Shown here piece by piece: positions 34,541 to 43,821 of a stretch of 64,000 bases of DNA. The number at the start of each line of letters is the position of its first letter. Position 1 is the stretch's first letter. The notes under the pieces were generated by a model. It did no database searches. It had not been told where the DNA came from and worked only from the letters and a program-made list of their open reading frames with translations. The stretch is from Mycolicibacterium moriokaense (GTDB lineage Bacteria > Actinomycetota > Actinomycetes > Mycobacteriales > Mycobacteriaceae), in NCBI RefSeq assembly GCF_003201655.1, contig NZ_QJJU01000014.1, positions 93,509 to 157,508 of the forward strand, read 5' to 3'. The translations under genes were made by a program, and so were the position numbers.

Positions 34541-35676
34541 TGTCCGCCACCCCTGCGAGCTGCCACCTTCTCTACTGCCTGTCGCTTCTCACCATCAGTG
34601 GGATGGAAGTACGGTTCCATCGATGAGGACGACACGTGGCCCAACAGTTCCTGCAGGACATCACGCGGAACGCCCTGCCGCCGCCAGGAATTCGCCGCGG
34701 TATGCCGCAGCATGTGTGGCCGCACCTGATATCCCAGTCGATCCGAGAGTCGATCAAACAGATCCTTGGCATTGCTGTAGGTCATCGGCCGGCCCACGGG
34801 CGGGCGGAACTGGTTGACGAACACCATGTCCGAGTCCTCGGTTCCGGTCTGATAGCGGTCGTGCTGGTAATTGGCATACAGCTCGACAACCTCGTCGGTG
34901 ACAGGGATCGTTCGTGGATAGCGTGACTTGGCCAGCGCCGCATTGGTGTTCACCCGTCGTCTCACATGCACGTGGGAACCCCGCACCTGGCAGCCGAGGT
35001 CCTGTGCTCGAGCCAGCAGATGCATGTCTTCTCGCCGAAGACCCAGCACCTCGCCGATGCGCATCGCGGTCACCACCATCAGCGCGACCAAGAATCGGTC
35101 TCTCGGGCGCATCTCTGCACAGATGAGACGTTCAAGCTGATCGTCTGACAGCCACTGAAAGCCACCATGGGGCACCGCGAACTTGATTGTCTTCGCGCTG
35201 ATCTGCCGGAACTGCCCTTCCTCGCCAGCCGTGAACCCAGGAGGCGTGTGGACCAGGAACTTCGGCTCGGCCAACACATTCACAACCGATGGTGAAACCC
35301 AGCCTTGGGCCGAGCCGAAACGCAACAGCTCAGACACCACCGTCATCACAGCGTTAGCCGTGGCCTTCGACCGATACCGCGCTGCTGTCGTGTGTCGCCC
35401 ACGGGGTGGGAGCGGTTCAGTCACAAGGGATCTCAGAAAGCCTGCTAAGGCTTCAATGCTTGGCGCTCGCCAGTCCACACCCGTCCGCCGGCAATACGAC
35501 AGATACAGCGCTATCCGGCCCGCATAGACCCGCTCTGTGTTCACGGAGCGGTCTCTCGCCCGCAACGCCGCAAGATAGGAATTCGCTTCCGGCTGCAGGA
35601 CGTAGTCCTCGTCAATCACCACCCACGCAGGCTGATCGGTGGCTGCAGAGATGGCACGCTCAGCACGAAACACCAT
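34537..35676 (-). CDS. tnpA: Tyrosine recombinase (TnpA) of element 2
   Basis: This recombinase of about 379 aa has an SAM-like N-domain (NTERVYAGRIALYLSYCRRTG) and a full catalytic domain: VTAMRIGEVLGLRRED (Arg I), RPHMLRHTAANSW (His-x-x-Arg), LLGHVSSSSMEPYFHPTDGE (His, Tyr). The start at 35676 leaves a short N-terminus; in-frame codons reach 35760. It is the first gene of tnpABC and close to the right element end. Confidence 0.85.
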   Translation of the reverse strand: MVFRAERAISAATDQPAWVVIDEDYVLQPEANSYLAALRARDRSVNTERVYAGRIALYLSYCRRTGVDWRAPSIEALAGFLRSLVTEPLPPRGRHTTAARYRSKATANAVMTVVSELLRFGSAQGWVSPSVVNVLAEPKFLVHTPPGFTAGEEGQFRQISAKTIKFAVPHGGFQWLSDDQLERLICAEMRPRDRFLVALMVVTAMRIGEVLGLRREDMHLLARAQDLGCQVRGSHVHVRRRVNTNAALAKSRYPRTIPVTDEVVELYANYQHDRYQTGTEDSDMVFVNQFRPPVGRPMTYSNAKDLFDRLSDRLGYQVRPHMLRHTAANSWRRQGVPRDVLQELLGHVSSSSMEPYFHPTDGEKRQAVEKVAARRGGGQ

Positions 35677-36016
35677 GAGGACAAACGCTAATCGCACGTG
35701 GCAGTCAGCTGTTGGATACCGCACTGCGACACGCCGATGAACCATCAAAACGCACATCACAAGTGGACGAGCGCTCCTCTAGATAACAACCCACGCCGCT
35801 GATCACGCTCGCCCGTTCTGCGCTGCGGCTCGCTGACGCTCACCTGCGCTGCGCCCGTGCGGCTCCGGCGACATTTCGCCCTGCCCTGCTCGCTGCCGCT
35901 CGCGGCGAAATTCGCCTCCAGCGCGGCGGCTCAAGGGGTTGACCCCGCCACCCCACCGGCCCCCACAGCGCCACCATCCGGCACACTCCACCCTCTCAAA
36001 CACAAGGTGAACCACC

Positions 36017-36550
36017 ATGACTCAGACACTGCACACCATCCCCGCCGCGACCGTCACCCACACGATCGCGGTCATCTACGGCGACATCACCTCCGACATC
36101 ACCGTCCATCACGCCCGCACCAGCGACGCCCGCATCGGGCTGACCTTCGGAACCACCCTGATGAACCTCTACTCCGCGGCGGCGGCCCACGGACTTCTCG
36201 AGGCGTTCGCCGCCGCACGCGCCGCGATGGCCCGGGTGCCCCGCGAAATCAACGCCCAGCCGACACCGCCGTACGAGCCGTTCGCCCGCACCACGCTGGC
36301 GATCGAGTGGACACGGCGACCCACCTACTGCGTGGTCCCACAATCCGGACCCACCAAGGCGGGCACCAAGGTCACGCACTGGGTCGACGTGTACTGCGGG
36401 CCCATCACGTTTCAGATCCGCGACCACCTCGGCCTGACCTCCACGCTGGCGCTGCTGTCGCGCACCCACAAGACCGCGGTCGCAGTATTCCTCGACGGCC
36501 CCCAGCACGCCGAGGACCCCACCGCCGGCGACTACCCCGGGCCGAACTAG
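36017..36550 (+). CDS. Conserved-type hypothetical island protein
   Basis: This 177-aa protein (TVTHTIAVIYGDITSDITVH, IGLTFGTTLMNLYSAAAAHG, FARTTLAIEWTRRPTYCVVP, YCGPITFQIRDHLGLTST) has a compact alpha/beta composition and no export signal. It lies upstream of a second small gene and the relaxase region. The 230 bp before it (35793-36016) hold no gene. Function is unknown. Confidence 0.65.
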   Translation: MTQTLHTIPAATVTHTIAVIYGDITSDITVHHARTSDARIGLTFGTTLMNLYSAAAAHGLLEAFAAARAAMARVPREINAQPTPPYEPFARTTLAIEWTRRPTYCVVPQSGPTKAGTKVTHWVDVYCGPITFQIRDHLGLTSTLALLSRTHKTAVAVFLDGPQHAEDPTAGDYPGPN

Positions 36551-36617
36551 CCGCTCACTCACCAGGACCCGGCCGCTCCAGATCCCAGGGGCGGCCGGGA
36601 ACCCAGGTGCTGCAACG

Positions 36618-36950
36618 GTGCACCGAGCGCCCGCCGCCGCATCCGCGCCGCTGACCTTGACCAGCCCAACAATCACGCAATCACACGGTGACGCGGTGAT
36701 TGCCTCACCGCCATCGCCCCGCACCGCACTTCTGACCATGGCCGCCACCGCCTACTACTGCGGCGAGGACACCGTGCGCGCCGGCATCGCGCTCACCCAC
36801 GCCGCAGTCGCCACCCACGACGACAACAGCGCACTGCCTCGCCTCGCGGCGATGCTGCGCACCGCGTTGCAGGAGGGCATGCCACCCTCGAAGATCCGCG
36901 CCATCGTCGCCGCCCAAGGCAGCACGCGAACTCAGGAAACCAACCTATAG
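36618..36950 (+). CDS. Small hypothetical island protein
   Basis: This protein of up to 110 aa has a helical core ALLTMAATAYYCGEDTVRAG... LPRLAAMLRTALQEGMPPSKI. The start is uncertain: GTG at 36618, GTG at 36696 or ATG at 36738. It follows the 177-aa gene by 67 bp. No domain is recognised. The 288 bp after it contain nothing identifiable. Confidence 0.55.
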   Translation: MHRAPAAASAPLTLTSPTITQSHGDAVIASPPSPRTALLTMAATAYYCGEDTVRAGIALTHAAVATHDDNSALPRLAAMLRTALQEGMPPSKIRAIVAAQGSTRTQETNL

Positions 36951-37238
36951 TGGCCACAATGCGGCCGGCCGGCCCTCGAACCCCTTGATGCAACCGGCCG
37001 GTCGCATCCCGGCACACTTCTTGCAAGGCCGATGTTATTCGATGCGGCCAGTCAGCCGTTCGCAGAATCATCGACCGCTCAGTCGATTCCGCTGTGGACA
37101 ACACCCCACGCCTGAATGAATGTTTGCTCATCTCAGCAAACTTTTGGCGAGCGGGGTGCACGATGGACGCGTGACACCTTCGACGCCGAACGCGCCCTGA
37201 TGCCATGGGCAGATCGCGCTGTATCGTGGCGCCCTGAC

Positions 37239-38618
37239 ATGGCGCACCTCTCGTTGATGCACGGCTGGGTTCCCACCGTTGTCCAGGTCGTGACGGTGGT
37301 GATGCTGTTGTCGGCGGTCGGTTGGCGCACGCGCCGATGGCGCCTGGTCGCGTTGCCGGTCATTGCCGCTCTCGGCGTAGCTCTGGCAGTGGCGGCACGC
37401 TGGTACATCGGCCGCGCGGGGATGACCGGTGACTCGGCGCCCGCCCTGCTATTGATCTGGATAGCCCTCACCGGGTTGGCGGTGGGGACCGCAGTGGCGG
37501 GCTGGCGGGGATCGCGCTGGATTCGGCGGACCTTGTCGATACTGGCCGTGCCGTTGTCAGTGCTGTGCTCGGCGCTGTCGCTCAACATATGGGTCGGCTA
37601 TCTGCCAACAGTCGAATCCGCCTGGAATGAATTCACCGCCGGACCGCTGCCCGATCAAACCGACCGCGCGACGGTCACCGCGATGCAACTGGCCGGTACG
37701 GTGCACGCCAAAGGCGCTGTCGTAGCGGTGAACATCAGTGCCGCGGCGTCGAGGTTCGCCCATCGTGGTGAGCTGGTGTACGTGCCGCCGGCCTGGTTCG
37801 CCACCAATCCCCCGCCGCGACTACCGGCGGTGATGATGATTGGCGGCGAGTTCAACACACCGGCCGACTGGCTTCGCGCCGGCGACGCGATCACCGCCAT
37901 CGACGCCTTCGCCGCCGCCCACAGCGGCAACGCTCCGGTATTCGTCTTCGCGGACTCCGGTGGCGGGTTCAACAACGACACCGAATGTGTCAACGGAGTC
38001 CGCGGCAACGCCGCCGACCATTTGACCAAAGATGTGATCCCTTTCTTGGCATCGAGTTTCGGCGTGAGCTCCCGCGGGTCGGACTGGGGTGTCGCAGGCT
38101 TTTCCGCGGGCGGCACTTGCGCCGTCGACTTAACGGTGATGCATCCCGACCTGTTCGGCACCTTCGTCGACATCGCAGGGGACCTCAGCCCGAACTCAGG
38201 TAACAAGGCGCAGACCATCGACCGCTTGTTCGGCGGCAACTCCGCCGCATGGAGCGCGTTCGATCCGAGCACAGTGATCGTCAGACACGGCCGCTATGAC
38301 GCAGTCTCAGGCCTGTTCGTGGTCTCCGGGGGCGTTGTCGACCACAACGGAGCCGTCGCTGCCCCCGCCAACCCGGAGGACGATGCCGCCAATACCCTCT
38401 GCGCATTGGGCACCGCGCGCGGCATCCACTGCACCGTGGTCGCCCAACCCGGAAAACATGATTGGCCGTTCGCCGGCCGAGCATTCGCTGCGGCGTTGCC
38501 CTGGCTCGCGGGCCAACTCAACACACCTGGCGTCCCGCGCATTCCGCTGCCACCACCAGCGGCGACACCGCCGAAGTCCACGCTGGCCAGCGCGCGGAGC
38601 GCACACCCGCACCACTGA
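37239..38618 (+). CDS. Membrane-anchored alpha/beta-hydrolase (esterase family)
   Basis: This protein of about 459 aa has four N-terminal membrane helices (VPTVVQVVTVVMLLSAVGW; LPVIAALGVALAVAARWYI; ALLLIWIALTGLAVGTAV; TLSILAVPLSVLCSALSL). An extracytoplasmic esterase domain follows: nucleophile elbow GFSAGG, FVFADSGGGFNNDTEC, and a likely catalytic His in GKHDWPF. It resembles the antigen-85/esterase-D group with a membrane anchor, which act on mycolate or cell-wall esters. The start at 37239 is chosen by the onset of hydrophobic sequence; 37200 is possible. Location beside a relaxase suggests a role in envelope remodelling for transfer, by inference only. Confidence 0.75.
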   Translation: MAHLSLMHGWVPTVVQVVTVVMLLSAVGWRTRRWRLVALPVIAALGVALAVAARWYIGRAGMTGDSAPALLLIWIALTGLAVGTAVAGWRGSRWIRRTLSILAVPLSVLCSALSLNIWVGYLPTVESAWNEFTAGPLPDQTDRATVTAMQLAGTVHAKGAVVAVNISAAASRFAHRGELVYVPPAWFATNPPPRLPAVMMIGGEFNTPADWLRAGDAITAIDAFAAAHSGNAPVFVFADSGGGFNNDTECVNGVRGNAADHLTKDVIPFLASSFGVSSRGSDWGVAGFSAGGTCAVDLTVMHPDLFGTFVDIAGDLSPNSGNKAQTIDRLFGGNSAAWSAFDPSTVIVRHGRYDAVSGLFVVSGGVVDHNGAVAAPANPEDDAANTLCALGTARGIHCTVVAQPGKHDWPFAGRAFAAALPWLAGQLNTPGVPRIPLPPPAATPPKSTLASARSAHPHH

Positions 38619-38672
38619 CTCACCACCAATGCGCCGATCCACGCCCGCGCATCAGTAGTGGTGGTGCGCGAC

Positions 38673-38783
38673 TTACTGGCCGATTGCCACACCGACCCAA
38701 GACCAAACATGCGCAGCCACCACCCACGCCAACACCACACTCTCAACGGCCAGCGCCGCCACAGCCCACCAAATCTTGCCCAC
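38673..38783 (-). CDS. Possible 36-aa membrane peptide
   Basis: GTG start with GAGGAGGG upstream. The peptide is one hydrophobic helix (IWWAVAALAVESVVLAWVVA, then AHVWSWVGVAIG). Its size is below usual gene-calling limits. It lies in the C-rich intergenic stretch before the relaxase gene. Confidence 0.35.
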   Translation of the reverse strand: MGKIWWAVAALAVESVVLAWVVAAHVWSWVGVAIGQ

Positions 38784-38936
38784 CCCAACCCTCCTCACAC
38801 ACACCCACCCACCCTAAGCTCCCCCACCCCTCCACAGCCGCACCAAACACCCCACCCGTCTTCTCCACTGCCCCAACACCATCCACAACCCAAACCCCAA
38901 AAGTAGCGTCCGGCACATTGGCACAGCAGTGCAATA

Positions 38937-38997
38937 CTGGTTTCGGGCGCGCTGGCGCGCCCCCGAAACCGACCGCCGCAGGTATGCCCGAAACCAG
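38937..38997. other. Candidate oriT: nested inverted repeats before the relaxase
   Basis: CTGGTTTCGGG (38937-38947) can pair with CCCGAAACC at 38962-38970, together with the CGCGC/GCGCG stem between, or with the perfect complement CCCGAAACCAG at 38987-38997. Two alternative hairpins end 46 bp before the relaxase ATG. Nested repeats beside a MobF gene are typical of oriT. A terminator or attenuator is the alternative. The rest of 38784-39043 is C-rich on the plus strand without genes. Confidence 0.5.
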
Positions 38998-39043
38998 CTC
39001 GACCCCAGGCGGTTTCACCAACCATGCGATCGAGGCGCCGACC

Positions 39044-41851
39044 ATGCTGACCATCGCCCGCCTAACCAAACACAGCATCAAGTACTACAACGACACCGCC
39101 GACGAAGCCAAACAGGCTGCCATGGACCGTCAAAAGGCCAACGGCGGACTAGCCGAGTACTACTCGGAAGGCGAAACCCGTATCCCCACTTGGCTAATCG
39201 TCGGCGACAAACAGCTCATCGGCCAGGCGACGGGCCTCAGTGATGCCGAACTACAGGGCGGCGACGCCGACACCGAGCACGCGCGAATCTGGCTCGACGA
39301 CGGCCAAGCCCCCAACGGCGCACAGGGGCGCGAGTTCACCGACAAGAGCGTGCACGGTTTCGACCTGACATTCGCTGCCCCCAAAAGCGTTTCCCTCATC
39401 AGGGCGCTCACCGACGACGTCGCCGAAAAAGTACTCGCCACCGCGCACACCAAAGCCGTGACCGCCGCGATGACCTACCTCCAACAGCACGCCGGCTACA
39501 CCCGGATCTACAACCGGGCCACCGGCAACCGGGACTTGCACCGCCTGCCGGGACTGGTCGCGATCGCCTACCAGCACGAAACTTCACGATGCGGCGACCC
39601 CCACTTGCACACCCACGTGATCGTGCCCAACCGGCAACCCCGCCGCGACGGCCAACTGGTGTCCCTGGACTCGAAATCACTGCACCACGAGGCCAAAGCC
39701 GCCGGCATCATCTACCAAGCCACCCTGCGACATGAGCTGCACGCCGAACGCGGTTTCGAGTGGAAGCCCGTCGATCCGCACACCGGCATGGCCGAGATCG
39801 CCGGCGTGGACGCACACACCATCAAGGCGTGGTCACAACGCTCCACCCGGCTGCGCGAGTGGGCGGCCAACAACCTCGTCATCGTCGACGGCGAACCCAC
39901 CGCGGCGCAGCTGGCGACCGCGCAAAAGGCCACCCGCCCCGCGAAGCCGGAGTCGCTCGCCTGGGCCGCGCTCAAGGAGCAGTGGCGCGACGATGCGCGC
40001 GGCCTGGCGCTGAACCGCGACGCGCACTTCGCGGCGCGCGCCGAGCGGCGCACCGCGCAGCGCGGCGCGCTCGACCGCACACGGCTGACCGAGATGGCGG
40101 CGCACATCGACAAGCCCGCGTTCACTCGCGCTGACATGGTCGAGCTCGTCGGCGCACAACTGCCCGTCGATGCGCCCGGCGACCCGCGCCCGCTGATCGA
40201 GCAGATCGTCGGCGAGGTCAGCGTGCGCATCAGCGCGCCCCGCCAATCACATCACCGCGAAGGCCACGAGCGCTTCACCATCGACGCGGTGATCGCCGAG
40301 GAGGAACGCATCTTCGACATGGTCGACGCCGCCGACAATCGCACGCGCCTGGATGTGCGCAACGACGACCTCGGCGACCTGTCCGTCGATCAGGAGCGCG
40401 CGATCCGCAACATCGCGGTGTCGCCGCATCTGGTGCAGCCGCTGCAGGCGCCGGCGGGCGCGGGCAAGACGCACTCGCTCAAAGCCTTGCGCGCCGCCGC
40501 GCACCGGGCGCGCAAGGAAGTACTCGTGCTCGCGCCCACCGGAAAAGCGGTCGACGAGGCGATGGGCGAAGGCGCGGGCGACCGCGGCCTGACCGTCGCC
40601 AAGGCTCTGATGCTGATCCAAGACAATCAGCTTGACGTCGACTCCGCGACCGTCCTTGTTGTCGATGAGGCCTCCATGTTGGGCACTCCGGAGCTCAAGA
40701 AGCTGCTGTCCTGCGCGACGCTCGGCCGGGCGAAGATGGTGCTCGTCGGTGACGCCTATCAGCTTTCGCCGGTGAAGGCGCGCGGCGGGATGTTCGAGCA
40801 GTTGTGCGCCGATCTGCCGTGGAGCCAACGCCTCGGCGAGGTGTGGCGGATGGCCGATCCCGAAGAGCGCGACACTTCCCTGGCGTTAAGGGCGGCCCAC
40901 GGTAGCCGGCTGCGCAGCGCCGTCGGGTGGTATCGCAATCACGGCCGCCTGCACGCCGGGGACCCCATCGCGATGGCCGCCGACGCGATGGCCGCCTACC
41001 TCAAAGACCGCACGGACGGTAAGGACACCATCCTGATCGCCGACACGTGGGAGATCGCCGACGCGCTCAACCGGCGGCTGCACGACGAGCTCACCACACC
41101 CGGACCCACTGTCACCGCCGCGCGGGATCAACACGTCGCTGTCGGCGACATCATCATGAGCCGCGCCAACGACGCCACCATCACCGTCAAGCCACGTTCG
41201 CGCCACGCCGGCGAGCAGGTCGATCAGGTGCGCAACGGCAACCGCTGGCGGGTCGCGGCGGTCGACCCCACAACGAATTGGCTTGCCGCCGAACGGCTCA
41301 CCGACAACGCCCGCGCCGTCTTCGACGGCGACTACCTCACCGAGCACGTCACACTGGGCTACGCCGCGACCGTGCATTCGGCGCAAGGAGTCACCGCCGA
41401 CAGCTGCTACGCGATCCTGGGCGAGGGCGCCTCACGGGCGATGGCCTATGTCGCGATGACCCGCGGCCGGCACAACAACGAGGCCTTCCTCTACCAAAAG
41501 TTCAGCCAGGAAGCCGATCACGAACACGCCAAACCGGTCACCAGCCCCGCCGTCCACCAGATGCGCCGCGGCAACGAATACTCCGCCGAGCACCACTTCA
41601 AACAAATCCTGCACAACGACGACCGGCCCCCCACGATGCACGCCGAAGCCGAACGCACCGACCCCGGGTTACTTCCCGAGATGGTCGCCGAGGTGATTCA
41701 ACGCAACGACGCACGCCGCCGCACCCGGATGGCCGCGTGGCGTGAACACATCAAAACCGCCCGGGCGTGGCAAGCCGGTCACGATCGGATGGCCGCCACG
41801 GGCGTAACCCGCGCCGCCGGCATCGACGTCGAAGCCGGGCTCGAGCTGTGA
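39044..41851 (+). CDS. MobF-family conjugative relaxase-helicase (TraA/TrwC-like)
   Basis: This 935-aa protein opens with the TrwC relaxase domain: MLTIARLTKHSIKYYND (paired Tyr near residues 14-15), and the HUH metal site GDPHLHTHVIVP near residue 188. The helicase half has Walker A QAPAGAGKTHSL near residue 467, LVVDEASMLG (Walker B), VLVGDAYQLSPV, and a UvrD-like end (GYAATVHSAQGVT, YVAMTRGRHNNEAF). It nicks one strand at oriT and unwinds it for transfer. The start is the first ATG consistent with the domain. No coupling protein (VirD4/TcpA) was seen in this window. Confidence 0.92.
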   Translation: MLTIARLTKHSIKYYNDTADEAKQAAMDRQKANGGLAEYYSEGETRIPTWLIVGDKQLIGQATGLSDAELQGGDADTEHARIWLDDGQAPNGAQGREFTDKSVHGFDLTFAAPKSVSLIRALTDDVAEKVLATAHTKAVTAAMTYLQQHAGYTRIYNRATGNRDLHRLPGLVAIAYQHETSRCGDPHLHTHVIVPNRQPRRDGQLVSLDSKSLHHEAKAAGIIYQATLRHELHAERGFEWKPVDPHTGMAEIAGVDAHTIKAWSQRSTRLREWAANNLVIVDGEPTAAQLATAQKATRPAKPESLAWAALKEQWRDDARGLALNRDAHFAARAERRTAQRGALDRTRLTEMAAHIDKPAFTRADMVELVGAQLPVDAPGDPRPLIEQIVGEVSVRISAPRQSHHREGHERFTIDAVIAEEERIFDMVDAADNRTRLDVRNDDLGDLSVDQERAIRNIAVSPHLVQPLQAPAGAGKTHSLKALRAAAHRARKEVLVLAPTGKAVDEAMGEGAGDRGLTVAKALMLIQDNQLDVDSATVLVVDEASMLGTPELKKLLSCATLGRAKMVLVGDAYQLSPVKARGGMFEQLCADLPWSQRLGEVWRMADPEERDTSLALRAAHGSRLRSAVGWYRNHGRLHAGDPIAMAADAMAAYLKDRTDGKDTILIADTWEIADALNRRLHDELTTPGPTVTAARDQHVAVGDIIMSRANDATITVKPRSRHAGEQVDQVRNGNRWRVAAVDPTTNWLAAERLTDNARAVFDGDYLTEHVTLGYAATVHSAQGVTADSCYAILGEGASRAMAYVAMTRGRHNNEAFLYQKFSQEADHEHAKPVTSPAVHQMRRGNEYSAEHHFKQILHNDDRPPTMHAEAERTDPGLLPEMVAEVIQRNDARRRTRMAAWREHIKTARAWQAGHDRMAATGVTRAAGIDVEAGLEL

Positions 41852-41924
41852 ATGACTGCGTAGCTGTGGACAACCGGCGGCGCGAGGCCAAGCGCTGTCA
41901 CCGCACCGGCTTTGACTGGACGCC

Positions 41925-42611
41925 ATGACGACTAGTGAACGCATTTGGCTCGAGGTGTCCTACGACGAGCAGAACGCCGCCAAAGCCGCAGGCGCACGGT
42001 GGGACCGGACCCTGCGCTCCTGGTATGCACCCCGGCCGGGGATGACGGAACTGCAGCCGTGGGTCGGGCGGGCGCCGCTGCCCGATGTGCTCGACGGCGA
42101 AGACCGCAATTTCGGTGATGGGCTGTTCGTCGACCTGATTCCGGACTCATGCTGGTTCACCAACGTGCGCAGTTGCGTGAGCCAGCGTGATTGGGACCGG
42201 CTGCGGCGCATGGTGTATCGCCGCGCACGCGACCGCTGTGAAATCTGCGGCGCCGGTCGCGACCCCGATGTGGACAAGTGGCTCGAGGCCCACGAGCGGT
42301 GGGAGTACAACGAAACTACGCAAACCCAGCGCCTCAAGCGCATCATCTGTCTGTGCAGTTTCTGCCACGAAGTCACCCACTTCGGCCTTGCGATCGTTCG
42401 CGGCCATGAAGAGCGGGCACTGCGGCATCTGCTGTATGTCACCAACTGGTCGGGAAGGCGCGCCAGGCGCCACATCGACGACGCTTTCAGGCTGTGGGAG
42501 GAGCGCTCACGCCGGGACTGGGCGCTAGAGTTGGGAGTCCTTCTGCAGGCGGGCATCGCGGTGCATGAGCCGCCAGATCCATATGAGCGCAGGCGAATCG
42601 GCCGTTGGTAG
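41925..42611 (+). CDS. DUF5710 / HNH-like zinc protein
   Basis: This 228-aa protein starts with a DUF5710-like segment (RIWLEVSYDEQNAAKAAGAR, WDRTLRSWYAPRPG) seen in DNA-processing proteins. It continues with a treble-clef-like zinc site: RCEICGAG, LEAHERWEY, CLCSFCHEVTHFG, where His residues could form an HNH-type nuclease centre. It lies just after the relaxase gene on the same strand, so a role in DNA transfer or protection is plausible. The 243 bp that follow hold no gene. Confidence 0.65.
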   Translation: MTTSERIWLEVSYDEQNAAKAAGARWDRTLRSWYAPRPGMTELQPWVGRAPLPDVLDGEDRNFGDGLFVDLIPDSCWFTNVRSCVSQRDWDRLRRMVYRRARDRCEICGAGRDPDVDKWLEAHERWEYNETTQTQRLKRIICLCSFCHEVTHFGLAIVRGHEERALRHLLYVTNWSGRRARRHIDDAFRLWEERSRRDWALELGVLLQAGIAVHEPPDPYERRRIGRW

Positions 42612-42854
42612 CTGGCAGTTCCTAATGTTGCCGGACGCTGTTGGCGATTCTCGCCGACCCGAACGTCGCCGGGGCGGGTGGCAGCAACCGACATTCAACT
42701 TCAGCGAAGGACGAATGCCGACGCGTGGCGTCCCGAGGAGCCGGCCGGCGCGGATGTGTAAGCGGTGGTTGGGCATTCGGGGCGGTAGCGTCACGTGGGG
42801 CGGGATGCCCCGCGGTTCCTGATTGCATCGGCCCCTGGCCGTGGCGTAGGAGAG

Positions 42855-43385
42855 ATGACGGTGGCGCACCCCACGGCAGATGCAGCCCCCGCTCCCCGCT
42901 CACCTGGGGCGCGGGGCGCAGAACCCGGGCGCTGTGACGCCACGGTCTGGCTGCACGGGCCTCTGGAGCGGTCGCTGAGCGGAGCTGCGGGCGGGCTACC
43001 GGTTCCGCCGGTTCACCGCTGCGCGCTCAAACCCGGCCACCGGGGGCGACATCAGGCTCTTGCTGACCCCCACGGGGCGCGGCGGTGCTGGTTCCATTGG
43101 GACGAAGGCGGCTTTCGCATTGGCGAGGTGCCCACTCGGTCCCGGGGCGAACGTACCGGTACTTCAACCAGATGGACGCGACAGCTTCCAGCCGCCACCA
43201 TGTCCGCAGACTCCGAACCGCCGACTGTCCCATGCAAAGTGCTGGCCAGCAAGGATCGCGATGAGGCGATTTGGGCGCTCGCCGCAGCCGTGAAACGCCT
43301 CGGCGTTGCCATCGCCGGGATCGGCGGCCTGTCCGAGTCGCGGCCTGTGTTTAGCCGACATCAGGCGCGAACAGACCATGACTAA
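42855..43385 (+). CDS. Hypothetical protein
   Basis: This 176-aa protein has GTAGGAGAG before the ATG. It is rich in Pro, Gly and Arg, with a His/Cys part (VHRCALKPGHRGRHQALADP, ARRCWFHWDEGGFRIGEVP) and a helical end (RDEAIWALAAAVKRLGVAIA). No family is recognised. The composition is less constrained than its neighbours. Confidence 0.5.
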   Translation: MTVAHPTADAAPAPRSPGARGAEPGRCDATVWLHGPLERSLSGAAGGLPVPPVHRCALKPGHRGRHQALADPHGARRCWFHWDEGGFRIGEVPTRSRGERTGTSTRWTRQLPAATMSADSEPPTVPCKVLASKDRDEAIWALAAAVKRLGVAIAGIGGLSESRPVFSRHQARTDHD

Positions 43386-43515
43386 CACCAAAGTGTCGTT
43401 TGCTCAGCCCAGGCCCTGTCCGGACCCGCTAGACCACGGATAGCTGGCGGGCTCACCCTCGCCCATCAGTGCAACCCGCGATACAATTTGATTGGCTTAC
43501 AAAGGGAGGCAGATC

Positions 43516-43821
43516 GTGCCGCGTCGGGTGAAGCTACTTGATGAGCGCCAGCAGCGACAGATAGCCGAGACGCTGCAGGCCTGGGCCGAGGTGCATCCGC
43601 ATCGCCATCAACCCGTCATCGCGCTGATTGACGGCAGCGAGTTGACGCCCGTGGACATGGCCGTGGCCGCAGCACACCCGGACAGCCCGAGGGGGCAGCA
43701 CTTGCTGCGGGTCTTTGCCGCCGGCTTGATCCCCGACGACGATGAAAAGCCTGAGACTTTGGAGCAGATCCTCGACGACTACTTGCAGGACGCGAAACGC
43801 TGGAGCAAGGGCCATCGCTAG
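43516..43821 (+). CDS. Small protein heading the CHAT cluster
   Basis: This 101-aa protein starts at GTG behind GGGAGG. It has a basic N-terminus and an acidic helical C-terminus (PDDDEKPETLEQILDDYLQD). The middle reads RHQPVIALIDGSELTPVDMA. Its stop directly abuts the ATG of the CHAT protease gene, so it is coupled to it. It could be an adaptor, an inhibitor or the protease substrate; no known effector-associated domain was identified. Confidence 0.65.
   Translation: MPRRVKLLDERQQRQIAETLQAWAEVHPHRHQPVIALIDGSELTPVDMAVAAAHPDSPRGQHLLRVFAAGLIPDDDEKPETLEQILDDYLQDAKRWSKGHR

Larger units (their letters stand above)
27290..35786 (-). mobile_element. Element 2: Tn554-like TnpABC transposon
   Basis: Candidate ends are TTATCTACAGG (27290-27300) and CCTCTAGATAA (35776-35786), inverted with 10 of 11 matches. 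Each is flanked on its outer side by the same hexamer CAACCC (27284-27289 and 35787-35792). In a circle this gives 11-bp arms around a 6-bp spacer, as in dif sites. The tnpA start is about 110 bp from the right end, mirroring element 1. Cargo: resolvase, four related wHTH-like genes, a DUF1707 protein. The span 27169-27639 outside and inside the left end holds no gene that I can support. Confidence 0.6.

Noticed and set aside
38296..39040. Extension of the relaxase frame upstream of 39044
   Set aside because: Pro/His/Thr-rich and lacking a start near the TrwC domain; the domain begins exactly at MLTIARLTKHS.
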